NCBI RefSeq assembly: GCF_026341275.1
Contig: NZ_JAIFZO010000002.1
Location: forward strand, 2,519,264-2,583,263
DNA length: 64,000 nucleotides
Direction of reading: 5' to 3'
Origin: Streptomyces ortus
GTDB taxonomy: Bacteria > Actinomycetota > Actinomycetes > Streptomycetales > Streptomycetaceae
The notes below the pieces were generated by a model that was given only the letters and a program-made list of their open reading frames with translations, did not search any database and was not told the origin of the DNA. Both the position numbers and the translations under genes were made by a program. Each line of letters opens with the position of its first letter. Position 1 is the first letter of the stretch. This document shows, one piece after another, positions 27,939-36,856 of the stretch.

Positions 27939-29189
27939 GTGAGTGAGAAGCCGTCCGGACAGGCGGGGGAGCCCGGCGGGGCAGGGGGGCCCGACGGGTC
28001 GGGGGAGTCCATACCGGACGACGTGTGGGAGCGCTTCGTCCAGGACAGCGAGCGGGACATCCGGACCTCGCAGGCGCCCAAGGAGCCGTCCGCGCGCGCC
28101 CGCATGGTCACCGAGCGGCTGCGGCAGCAGGACGCCCGTGGCGAACTGCCCCCGGCCTGGCGCGCGGACCCCGTCGGACAGCGGGCGAACGGGCGCGCGG
28201 CCCGGCGCCGCAAGGTGTGGACGGTCATCGGCATCCCGCTCGCCCTCGCGGTGGCCGTGGTCGCCATGAAGCCGTCCCTGCTGCCGGGCGACCCCTTCGG
28301 CACGGACTCGGCCGCGGCCCTGGGCTCCGGCTCGGCCGCGTCCCCGCTGCCCGCGGAGACCGCGCCCGAGACCGCGGCCCCGGGTTCCGCGCCCGGCACG
28401 CCCACCCTGGAGGAACCTTTCGCCGGTTCCCCGGCCGCGCGGTACGCCGACGGCGCCGCCGGGATCGTACTGCCGGAGGCGAAAGCGGTCGGCGCGTTCT
28501 CGAAGGACCAGGTCGCCGAGGCCCTGGAGCAGAGCAGGACCCTGCTCGTCGGGGCGAACATCGACCGCGGGACGCTCCTCGGAAACACCCCCGAGACCGT
28601 CCTCGGCAAGGTGCTCGACCCCAAACAGCCCGAACTGGTCGACGACCTGAGGTCCTGGCTGCGCAAGCCCGGCAAGGACCACGATCCGCTGCGCTTCTTC
28701 AGCCGCTTCGACCAGGGCGAGGTACGGCTCGTCGGTGACGTGGTCAAGACCCGTGGCCGTACGACGTTCGAGGCGGGCGCGAAGGGGGCGTTGGACATCC
28801 ACACCGACTACACCTTCGTCTACGCGCTGGCCCCCGCCGACCCGCACTCCACCGAGGTGGCGCGGACCATCGTCCGCCGGGTCATCGACCTGCGGCTCCT
28901 CAACCCCGCCAAGTACGACGCCACACCGGGCAGGCTGGCGGTCGTCAGGTACGACGACGACATCGCCAACTCCGCCTGCGACGTCCACGACGGCTTCCTG
29001 CACCCGCGGCTGGCCTCCGGCGACGGAGAGACGGGCGCGCCCCCGACCGGGCCCGCGGTCGACCCGTACGACCGCAGCCGGGACATCGGAAACGAGGGCG
29101 ACGACTCCGGCGATTCCGCTGGCTCCGGGGGCTCGGGTGGCTCGGGTGGCTCGGGTGAGGAGCCGTGCGGGAGGGTGTCGAGGACGTGA
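27939..29189 (+). CDS. Conserved actinobacterial membrane protein of unknown function
   Basis: A 416-residue protein. The N-terminal cytoplasmic part (about 85 residues, Gly-rich then SIPDDVWERFVQDSERDI) precedes one membrane helix (VWTVIGIPLALAVAVVAMKP). An extracytoplasmic region of about 300 residues follows, with a Ser/Ala/Pro stalk and a folded domain (VLPEAKAVGAFSKDQVAEAL ... ILVGANIDRG-like region). The end is a Gly/Ser-Gly repeat. I do not recognise a named domain. The start is GTG 27939; the open frame upstream to 27762 is not supported. Its stop overlaps the next gene's GTG by four bases, so the two are translationally coupled. Confidence 0.8.
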   Translation: MSEKPSGQAGEPGGAGGPDGSGESIPDDVWERFVQDSERDIRTSQAPKEPSARARMVTERLRQQDARGELPPAWRADPVGQRANGRAARRRKVWTVIGIPLALAVAVVAMKPSLLPGDPFGTDSAAALGSGSAASPLPAETAPETAAPGSAPGTPTLEEPFAGSPAARYADGAAGIVLPEAKAVGAFSKDQVAEALEQSRTLLVGANIDRGTLLGNTPETVLGKVLDPKQPELVDDLRSWLRKPGKDHDPLRFFSRFDQGEVRLVGDVVKTRGRTTFEAGAKGALDIHTDYTFVYALAPADPHSTEVARTIVRRVIDLRLLNPAKYDATPGRLAVVRYDDDIANSACDVHDGFLHPRLASGDGETGAPPTGPAVDPYDRSRDIGNEGDDSGDSAGSGGSGGSGGSGEEPCGRVSRT

Positions 29190-30319
29190 GGGCGGGCATG
29201 GGCGCGAGGGTGACGACGAGGATCGCACGCCCTCTGGTGGCGGCGTCGGCCGTCGCCGTCCTCGGCTGCGTCGCGGCGTGCGGCGGGGGTGGGGATGGCG
29301 GCAGCGGCGCCGCCGCTCCGGACGGGAGGGCGGCGGGGTCGGCGTCGAGGGCGGGCGGGCGGTCGGCCGACGGGGAGAGGACAAGGACACCCGCCGAGGG
29401 GAGCGAGGGCAGCGAGGACGCCAAGGACTCGCGGGGTCCCGCGGGCGGCGGCGCGCGGAAGGACGACGGGTCCCACACCGACGGGCCTCGCACCGACGGG
29501 CCTCTCACCAAGGCGCAGTTGAGGAAGGCCGCGCTCGCGGGCGGGGACGTCAAGGGTTTCGAGATCGAGGAGTCGGAAGGGGCGGACCTCCTGGGCCAGA
29601 GCGTCCCCGCGACCCCGTCGAAGTGCCGGCCGATCGCCGACATGTTCCTGTTCTCCACCGACCCGGCGGCGCGGGCGGGAGTCAGCCGCGGTGTCGTGCC
29701 GAAGGACGAGACGAACGCCTCGGTGATCACGTTCGCCCTTCTCGCCTACGGGTCCGGCGAGGCCGACGAGGTGATGGACGGTCTGCGTACGGCGGCCGAG
29801 GAGTGCACCGCGTACCGGCACGCCGGCTACGACTACAAGAACGTCGAGGCGGCGGCCGACCCCCGCCTGGGCGACGAGTCCGTCGCGTTCAGACTCCTCG
29901 CCTCGATCGAGGGGGCGCGGGTGCCCGCCGCGTACACGGTCGTCCGCGACGGTACGACGCTGGTGGCCTTCAGCTCGATGAACATGCTGGACGCGGACAA
30001 GATCAAGGTCCCGGCGAAGCTGGTCCGAGGCGCAACTGGCCAAACTGGCGAGGACGACCGCGTAGCCCGCCCAGCCGGCCCGCCCCGCCCGCCGCCCGGC
30101 CCACCCGCCAGCCCGCCCGGCCTGCTCGCCGGAGCGCCAGGAGCACCGGGGCAGGCGAAGGGCCCAGGATCCGCAGGGCCCTTCGTGGTCAGCACCGACG
30201 TCAGGGCAGCGCCGGTGCCTTCGAGGGCGGCGCCGGGGGTAGCGCCGCTTATTGGCTTGTCCGCCGGTCTGCACCCGGCGCACACGGGGCGTGCGCATGG
30301 TCTCGACCAATGGCGGTAA
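29186..30319 (+). CDS. Lipoprotein, reading frame probably shifted near its end
   Basis: A secreted lipoprotein with signal peptide and lipobox (SAVAVLGC or VAAC), an acidic Gly/Ser-rich linker and a conserved domain from about residue 110 (LTKAQLRKAALAGGDVKGFEIEE). As read, the frame stays open to 30319, but the part after about 30025 is a Pro/Gly-rich read-through. Removing one C at 30025/30026 gives a natural ending EAQLAKLARTTA with a stop at 30063-30065 (292 residues). A terminator hairpin then lies at 30156-30185, inside the read-through. The start GTG 29186 overlaps the previous stop (GTGA) with GGAGGG upstream. Function is unknown; it is probably an envelope partner of the upstream membrane protein. 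Confidence 0.8.
   Translation: MRAGMGARVTTRIARPLVAASAVAVLGCVAACGGGGDGGSGAAAPDGRAAGSASRAGGRSADGERTRTPAEGSEGSEDAKDSRGPAGGGARKDDGSHTDGPRTDGPLTKAQLRKAALAGGDVKGFEIEESEGADLLGQSVPATPSKCRPIADMFLFSTDPAARAGVSRGVVPKDETNASVITFALLAYGSGEADEVMDGLRTAAEECTAYRHAGYDYKNVEAAADPRLGDESVAFRLLASIEGARVPAAYTVVRDGTTLVAFSSMNMLDADKIKVPAKLVRGATGQTGEDDRVARPAGPPRPPPGPPASPPGLLAGAPGAPGQAKGPGSAGPFVVSTDVRAAPVPSRAAPGVAPLIGLSAGLHPAHTGRAHGLDQWR
30156..30185 (+). terminator. Terminator of the membrane protein/lipoprotein pair
   Basis: CGAAGGGCCC (30156-30165), a 10-base loop and GGGCCCTTCG (30176-30185) form a perfect 10-bp stem. It lies 91 bases after the corrected stop of the lipoprotein gene and inside the uncorrected reading frame. 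Confidence 0.75.
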
Positions 30320-30768
30320 CGCGGTGCAATACGGATGTTGTTCGAGGACTCGGGGTGTTCCAGGCATCGTGCTCGATGGGCCGCGGCCTACGCAACCGTT
30401 CCGACCGCCCTTGCACAGATTCCGCCGGTCGGCTCCGAGCGTCCCCGGAGCCGACCTCTCTTGGGTGACCGGGCTGCTGTCCCCTGCCGTCCGGTCACTT
30501 CTCTGGAACGGGGTCCCACGGCGCACGTCCGTACGCCTCCCGTTCCAGCGGAGCCACGCGTGGTTCTTCGGGCCCGCCCCTGGCTGGCACGGACATCGGG
30601 AGAACGAAGCCCGCAGGGGGACGGTCACGCGCCGTACGGGTGAGAGGGCATGCGTACGTGCGTGCACCGGACGTCCGTCGTAGGCGCACCTCGTACGGGA
30701 TGCCGTACGCGCCCTCAGTGCGCGCTCCCGGAGGCCGCTCCTCCGGTTCTTCCCGCTCCCCCCGCTTC
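30320..30768. other. Gene-free interval
   Basis: About 450 bases between the lipoprotein gene and chorismate mutase. Open frames cross it on the plus strand, but their residues (Arg/Pro/Cys mixtures) do not look like protein. No RNA gene or clear promoter was seen. Confidence 0.4.
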
Positions 30769-31065
30769 TCAGATGCGGCCCCGGCACAGCTCCAGCAGCG
30801 TCATCGCGAGCGCGGTGCCCGGCTTGCCCAGCGCCTCCCTGTAGTGGCCGAGCACCTCCATCTCGCGCGACAGGTTCACCCGGCGGCCACCGGAGGTGAT
30901 CCGGGCCTCCTGGATGACCGCCGAGACGGCCATGCGTTCCTGGACCAGGCCGATGATGCGGTCGTCGAGGGTGTCGATGCGTTCGCGGGCGCCGGTGATG
31001 ACGTCGGCGGCCTCGTCGGTACGGGCGCCGGTCCTGTCCGGGGAGGCCGTGGTGGCTGTGCTCAT
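30769..31065 (-). CDS. Chorismate mutase (AroQ class)
   Basis: A 98-residue all-helical AroQ-type mutase that converts chorismate to prephenate, the entry to phenylalanine and tyrosine. The signature runs ARERIDTLDDRIIGLVQERMAV followed by a second helix with SREMEVLGHYREALG and a third helix ending LLELCRGRI. The ATG at 31065 has AGAGGAG upstream. The first 20 residues are a non-conserved extension. It is transcribed from its own promoter through a leader with a Phe/Tyr attenuator, which fits its pathway position exactly. Confidence 0.9.
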   Translation of the reverse strand: MSTATTASPDRTGARTDEAADVITGARERIDTLDDRIIGLVQERMAVSAVIQEARITSGGRRVNLSREMEVLGHYREALGKPGTALAMTLLELCRGRI

Positions 31066-31118
31066 GTCGGGGCTCCTCTTGGGGTGGGGTGCCCCGGAGC
31101 GGAAAGGTCCGGAAAACG

Positions 31119-31153
31119 CAGGCGCCCCGGGCCTTGTCGGCCCGGGGCGCCTG
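31119..31153 (-). terminator. Attenuator terminator upstream of chorismate mutase
   Basis: Read on the minus strand, CAGGCGCCCCGGGCC (31153-31139), a five-base loop and its exact complement (31133-31119) form a 15-bp stem followed by CGTTTTCC. It lies after the leader peptide and 54 bases before the chorismate mutase start, as in transcription attenuation. Confidence 0.88.
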
Positions 31154-31173
31154 GGAAGTCGCTTGTCAGTTGC

Positions 31174-31245
31174 TCAAGCAGCACGACCATGGCAGCCGGA
31201 GGGCCGGTTGCCATAGGTAAAGACGAAGGTCTGGTGCGAGAGCAT
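31174..31245 (-). CDS. Leader peptide with Phe/Tyr codons for chorismate mutase attenuation
   Basis: A 23-codon open frame begins MLSHQTFVFTYGNRP and ends with TGA 21 bases before the attenuator stem. The cluster TTC-GTC-TTT-ACC-TAT gives two Phe and one Tyr within five codons, the end products of the pathway controlled by the downstream enzyme. There is no Shine-Dalgarno sequence. The -10 element ends seven bases before the ATG, so the leader is probably translated from a leaderless transcript. A small hairpin can form within the last codons (GGCA-ACCGG with CCGG-CTGCC), which fits the pause structure of an attenuator; the antiterminator is not resolved by eye. Confidence 0.82.
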   Translation of the reverse strand: MLSHQTFVFTYGNRPSGCHGRAA

Positions 31246-31251
31246 GAGAGC

Positions 31252-31280
31252 AGTATGCCCGCGCGCGGGGCGGGCACCAA
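31252..31280 (-). promoter_or_regulatory. Promoter of the chorismate mutase leader
   Basis: On the minus strand TTGGTG (31280-31275), a 17-base spacer and CATACT (31257-31252) match the principal-sigma consensus. Transcription would start at about 31245, the first base of the leader peptide ATG. Confidence 0.75.
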
Positions 31281-31382
31281 GCCGGCCCGCATGTTGAGAC
31301 ACCGGGTTTTCGTCGCCCCCGCCGCCCCTGCCCGTTCCCGTCCACGCATGGGGGCTGCGCCCCCTCGCCCCTCGCCCCCTTT

Positions 31383-31452
31383 GTCCTCAAACGCCGGACG
31401 GGCTGGGTTGCCGCCGTCCGGCGACATCTCAACCCGTCCGGCGTTTGAGGAC
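31383..31452. terminator. Long inverted repeat upstream of guaA
   Basis: GTCCTCAAACGCCGGACGGG (31383-31402) and its exact complement (31433-31452) form a 20-bp stem around a 30-base loop. The sequence CCGTCCGGCGTTTGAGGAC is a repeat family found widely in Streptomyces intergenic DNA. It lies between the divergent chorismate mutase leader and guaA, where a terminator has no obvious gene to serve. Confidence 0.7.
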
Positions 31453-31591
31453 GGGGTTCCGGGGCAGCGCCCCCGAGGCAGGTACGGGACGGGAAGGGGC
31501 GGCGGGGGCGAAAAACCCGGCGGGGCCACCCGCCCTCGGACCCCCGTTAGAATCAAGAACACAGCCCCGCAAAACCGCCGGAAGGCAAACC

Positions 31592-33169
<1,578 letters not shown>

Positions 33170-33178
33170 CGGTCCCGG

Positions 33179-33196
33179 GCCCCGCTCTCGCGGGGC
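33179..33196. terminator. Short hairpin between convergent guaA and PPOX genes
   Basis: GCCCCGC-TCTC-GCGGGGC, a 7-bp stem directly after guaA and abutting the convergent gene's stop. Confidence 0.55.
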
Positions 33197-33679
33197 TCAG
33201 GTCCGCCTGAGAGTGCGCACCGGCACTCCCGGCTGCCAGATCTGGACGACCAGATACGTGTCGTCCTCGACGTAGGTCCGTACGACCTCCGTCAGTTCGG
33301 TGCGGAAGAGGTGGAACGGCTCCGGCGGTTTCACCTCTTCGCTGTATCCGGCCTTCTCCGCCGGGTCCTGGACCTCGACCGCCCGGCCCGCGATCCGTAC
33401 GTCGCCGCCGGCCGGCTCCGTGCCCGGCCCCGGGTTCGCCTGCAGGGCGAAACGCGGGTCCCGGCGCAGGTCCAGCGCCTTGAGGGAGTCCGGCATCATG
33501 CCGAGCCACAGCTCCCCGTTCAGGAAGCGGACCTCCAGACCGGACGTGCGGGGCGACCCGTCCCTGCGGAGGGTCGCCACCACGTGGTGCGTGAAGCCCG
33601 CGAACCGTTCCTCGACGGTCCTGGCGAAATCCTGTTCCGCGGCGACGAAGGCCGCCCAGTTCGATGTCGTCCGAGTCAT
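33197..33679 (-). CDS. Pyridoxamine 5'-phosphate oxidase-like flavin protein
   Basis: A 160-residue FMN-binding split-barrel protein of the general-stress/PPOX group. It shows VATLRRDGSPRTSGLEVRFLNG, the second strand pair LWLGMMPDSLKALDLRRDPR, and a C-terminal strand VVRTYVEDDTYLVVQIWQPG. Related actinobacterial proteins bind FMN or F420 and reduce small molecules; the substrate is not predictable. The ATG at 33679 begins the conserved MTRTTSNWAAFVAAEQDFA. Confidence 0.82.
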   Translation of the reverse strand: MTRTTSNWAAFVAAEQDFARTVEERFAGFTHHVVATLRRDGSPRTSGLEVRFLNGELWLGMMPDSLKALDLRRDPRFALQANPGPGTEPAGGDVRIAGRAVEVQDPAEKAGYSEEVKPPEPFHLFRTELTEVVRTYVEDDTYLVVQIWQPGVPVRTLRRT

Positions 33680-33708
33680 ACGACGAGTGTGGCGGCGATA
33701 CCCGACAT

Positions 33709-34455
33709 CTAGTGGCGTCTTTTCGGCAGCGAGGTGCGGAGATTCGTCCTGCGGGAGTTGCGGTCCGCCGAGCGCAGACGGCGGGCGAGCCGGTCCTTGC
33801 GCACCATCTCCAGACGCAGGAGGAGCGCGAACACCGCGGCCATCATGGCGCCCGCCGCGAGCGACGCCGTCCACCCCGCGGGGATCAGCAACAACGCCAT
33901 GAAGAGCGCGCTGGCGCCCATGAACACGGCCTTGCGGCGCCAGTCGAGGTCGTCGTCCAGGGCGTCGAACTCGATGCGGGTCTTCAGCAGACTCACCGTC
34001 GGCGCCACGTCCGGCAGGGGTCTCAGCGTGCCCGGACGCATACCGGGGGCGCGGCCCGCCGCCAGCCGGCCGAGAGCCGCCGTACTGCGCTCGCGGGCCT
34101 CGGGTCGGCGGTCGCGCACCAGCCGGACCTGAAGCGTCTGGCCGACCCGGCTCGACCGCTCGTACCGGAAGCCGTACTGCACGGCGACGTAGGCCAGTGC
34201 GGCGAGACGCCGTGGGGAGCCGGCCCGGTCGTCCAGCACGACCACGTCACGGGTGGCCACCTGCCTGAGCATGTCCGTGATCAGCCGCTCGACTCTCTTG
34301 GCCGGTATGGCCCGTAGGGTCTGCAGGGCCCCTATGGTCCTTGAGGCTCTGCTGGTCCTGCTGGTCCTGCTGGTCCTGCCCGGCCAACTGGTCCTGCTGG
34401 TCCTGCTGGTTCTTCCGGGTCTCTTGCCGCTCTTGCTGCTCCTCGTGTTCCTCAT
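33709..34455 (-). CDS. Conserved membrane protein of unknown function
   Basis: About 248 residues. A soluble N-terminal part (LRAIPAKRVERLITDMLRQV ... YVAVQYGFRYE) is followed by two adjacent membrane helices (AVFMGASALFMALLLIPAGW; LAAGAMMAAVFALLLRLEM) and a basic tail. The first 45 residues after the chosen ATG are an RTS repeat produced by a 9-bp tandem repeat in the DNA. The ATG at 34455 lacks a good ribosome site, so the true start may lie after the repeat. I do not recognise the family. Confidence 0.65.
   Translation of the reverse strand: MRNTRSSKSGKRPGRTSRTSRTSWPGRTSRTSRTSRASRTIGALQTLRAIPAKRVERLITDMLRQVATRDVVVLDDRAGSPRRLAALAYVAVQYGFRYERSSRVGQTLQVRLVRDRRPEARERSTAALGRLAAGRAPGMRPGTLRPLPDVAPTVSLLKTRIEFDALDDDLDWRRKAVFMGASALFMALLLIPAGWTASLAAGAMMAAVFALLLRLEMVRKDRLARRLRSADRNSRRTNLRTSLPKRRH
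34340..34420. repeat. 9-bp tandem repeat (CTGCTGGTC) in the start of the membrane protein gene
   Basis: CTGCTGGTC recurs about six times with one interruption (CTGCCCGGCCAA). On the minus strand it encodes repeated Arg-Thr-Ser. Copy number is likely variable between strains. Confidence 0.8.
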
Positions 34456-34705
34456 GGGCAGGACGGTGATGCGGTCGCGGGGCGCGGTCCGCACAGCGTG
34501 TGGGGAAGGCTGTGCACGGGGGGTCCCTCCAGGGGGCGTCGGTGCGGGTGCCCGACGGGCTTGACGGCTCCGGTCAGGCAGACCAGCGATCTCGTACAAC
34601 GGTTGTGCACTCTCTTCGTCGACATCTCTGTTCTCCTGCGCTGACCGCCGGTAACTTCCCGCCCGTAAACACGTACGGAGTCCGCCCCTCAGGGCTGGAG
34701 GACAT

Positions 34706-35500
34706 ATGCACGGGCCCACACCGCCCCTGCCCCTTCCCACCGACAGACTGCGGTTCGCGATGCCGCCCATGCACGAGTCGCTCGACGACGAGCGCCGGCA
34801 CCGCAAGGAACGCCTCGCGGGCGCGCTGCGGCTCTTCGGTCGGCTCGGTTTCGAGGACGGGGTCTCCGGCCACATCACCGCGCGCGACCCGGAGTACAGC
34901 GACTGCTTCTGGGTGAACCCGTTCGGAATGCCCTTCAAGCATGTCACCGTCGGGGACCTGGTGATGGCCAACGAGGACGGTCAGGTGCTGGAAGGCCGCT
35001 ATCACGTGAACCAGGCGGCGTTCACCGTGCACGCCCAGGTGCACGCGGCCCGGCCCGACGTCGTCGCGGTCGCCCACTGCCACTCGGTGCACGGACGCGC
35101 GCTGTCCGCGCTCGGTGAGCTCCTCGACCCGATCACCCAGGAGAGCTGCGCCTTCTACGAGGACCACGCGCTGTACGACGCCTACTCGGGGGTCGCCGTG
35201 GACGCCGAGGAGGGGCGGCGGATCGCCTCCGCGCTCGGTTCGTTCAAGGCGCTCGTGCTGCGCAACCACGGGCTGCTGACCGTGGGCGACTCCGTGGACG
35301 CGGCGGCCTGGTGGTTCCTGTCGATGGAACGCTCCTGCCAGGTGCAGCTGACCGCGCGCGCCGCGGGGCGGCCGGTGCTCATCGGCCACAAGCAGGCGGT
35401 CGCGACGCGGGAACAGGCCGGCGGGGACCTGGTCGCGTGGATCAACTACCAGCCGCTGTGGCAGGACATCAGCCGCAGCGAGCCGGATCTGCTGTCCTGA
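34706..35500 (+). CDS. Class II aldolase/adducin family protein
   Basis: A 264-residue protein of the fuculose/ribulose-phosphate aldolase fold. It has DGVSGHITARDP, the zinc site AHCHSVHGRALSAL and the later zinc ligand in LVLRNHGLLTVG. Long members without the catalytic Glu assigned to a known sugar are often of unknown substrate. The ATG at 34706 has GGAGG ideally spaced. It is a single gene with no sugar operon next to it. Confidence 0.85.
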   Translation: MHGPTPPLPLPTDRLRFAMPPMHESLDDERRHRKERLAGALRLFGRLGFEDGVSGHITARDPEYSDCFWVNPFGMPFKHVTVGDLVMANEDGQVLEGRYHVNQAAFTVHAQVHAARPDVVAVAHCHSVHGRALSALGELLDPITQESCAFYEDHALYDAYSGVAVDAEEGRRIASALGSFKALVLRNHGLLTVGDSVDAAAWWFLSMERSCQVQLTARAAGRPVLIGHKQAVATREQAGGDLVAWINYQPLWQDISRSEPDLLS

Positions 35501-35620
35501 CATGTCTCAGGAGAGACCACACATGTCTCAGGAGAGGCCACGCGAGAAAACGGGCCGCGCGAGAATACGGACCGCGCCATGAGATGGACCGCGCCATGAG
35601 ATGGGCCGCGTCGGCAAGGA
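35500..35620. repeat. Short direct repeats after the aldolase-like gene
   Basis: ACATGTCTCAGGAGAG(A/G)CCAC occurs twice (from about 35500) and GGACCGCGCCATGAGATG occurs twice (from about 35566). The stretch has no coding character. Confidence 0.7.
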
Positions 35621-35656
35621 TGCGCCGCCGTACCAGCCCACGTACTGGCCGCCGTA

Positions 35657-36637
35657 CTAGAAGTCGCGCAGCACGGCCGCTTTCGTCGTCGCGAACTCCT
35701 CGTCGGTGAGCACGCCGTCGCGATGCAGCTCGCCCAACTCCCGCAGCCTGCGCAGGAGTACGTCGTGAAGGCCCTCCGGAGGCGTCTGGGACGCCCGGGG
35801 TGTCTGGTGCCCCTGGGATATCTGGGGTACCTGGGGTACCTGAGGTCGTACGGAGCCTTCGGGTGCGGCGGCCGGCAGGCGGGGATCTCCGCGTACGAGC
35901 TCGCCCCGCGCGAGCCCGCCGGTCGTCCGGGCGGACGGGTGCGGGAGGCGGGCCATGACCGCGGTGGCGACGAGAGCCGTGAGCAGATCGCGGCGCGCGC
36001 TGCCCCACAGGTCGAGCGCGAACGGATCCTTCTCCGGCGGCAGCTTGGAGAACACCGAGTCGTTCGTCACGAACCGCAGGAAGCCCTCCTCGTAACCGGA
36101 GTTGGGCAGCCACTCCACCTGCACCAGATCCGGCAGGCCGATGATGCGCGGGCCCGTCGCGCGCTTCACCCGGTCCGAGGTGTCGCTCCAGTCGATACGG
36201 ACCCTCGCTCCGTCGAAGGAGACCGTGCCGTCGCTGGAGCGGACCGAGACGGGCACCGGCGGACCGGGCAGGAGATACGCCCCGGCCGGTTCCTTGGGAA
36301 TCTGTTCGATGAGCAGGGCGTGCCGGATCTCCTCGGCGACGTACTCGGCGACCCCCGACCGGTCGATGTCCACGGACAGCCGGTACGGATCCGCCGCGTC
36401 GGGCAGCCGGCCCCCGGTCGCCTGGAGGAGCGGGTCGGCGCCCTCGCGGAGTCTCAGCCGCAGTCGGCCACGCTTGCGTTCGGGCTCGTAGACGACGCCC
36501 GCGACCGCTTCGAGGGGCACGGCGATCTCTCCGTACGTCTGCCGGAACAGCGGCACGGAACGGTGCAGCCCCGGGGTGATCCGGACCGTGCTGCCGTCGA
36601 AGGCCCAGGTCCCGTCGCGCTGGATGATCTCGGCCAT
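35657..36637 (-). CDS. DUF4429 and SHOCT domain protein
   Basis: A 326-residue cytoplasmic protein with two DUF4429-like beta-rich units (residues about 1-130 starting GTWAFDGSTVRITPG, and 135-235 starting GTVSFDGARVRIDWSD). A Pro/Gln-rich linker and a C-terminal SHOCT helix pair (LRRLRELGELHRDGVLTDEE) follow. SHOCT modules are short oligomerisation units that often join lipid-binding or PH-like domains. No enzyme motif is present. The ATG at 36637 begins the first domain directly. Confidence 0.85.
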   Translation of the reverse strand: MAEIIQRDGTWAFDGSTVRITPGLHRSVPLFRQTYGEIAVPLEAVAGVVYEPERKRGRLRLRLREGADPLLQATGGRLPDAADPYRLSVDIDRSGVAEYVAEEIRHALLIEQIPKEPAGAYLLPGPPVPVSVRSSDGTVSFDGARVRIDWSDTSDRVKRATGPRIIGLPDLVQVEWLPNSGYEEGFLRFVTNDSVFSKLPPEKDPFALDLWGSARRDLLTALVATAVMARLPHPSARTTGGLARGELVRGDPRLPAAAPEGSVRPQVPQVPQISQGHQTPRASQTPPEGLHDVLLRRLRELGELHRDGVLTDEEFATTKAAVLRDF

Positions 36638-36856
36638 ACGGAAATTCTCGCAGCCGGGTCAACACGGGGGTGGCCTGTTCACCCGCGCTGACCAGACCTG
36701 GCGGACGCGGGGGGTGTGCGGTACGGCACAATGCGCTGTCGTCACAAGGCAGTTGTGCGGCTGCGCAGGTGTGCGGTGGGCGGATGTGCGGTGGACGGGT
36801 GTGCGCGGTGGGCGGGCGCACGGCCGATGAGTAGCCGATGAGTATTCGACAGAGCG

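Noticed and set aside
30252..30683. 143-codon open frame after the lipoprotein gene
   Set aside because: Composition is Arg/Pro/Cys-rich with no ribosome site or recognisable domain.
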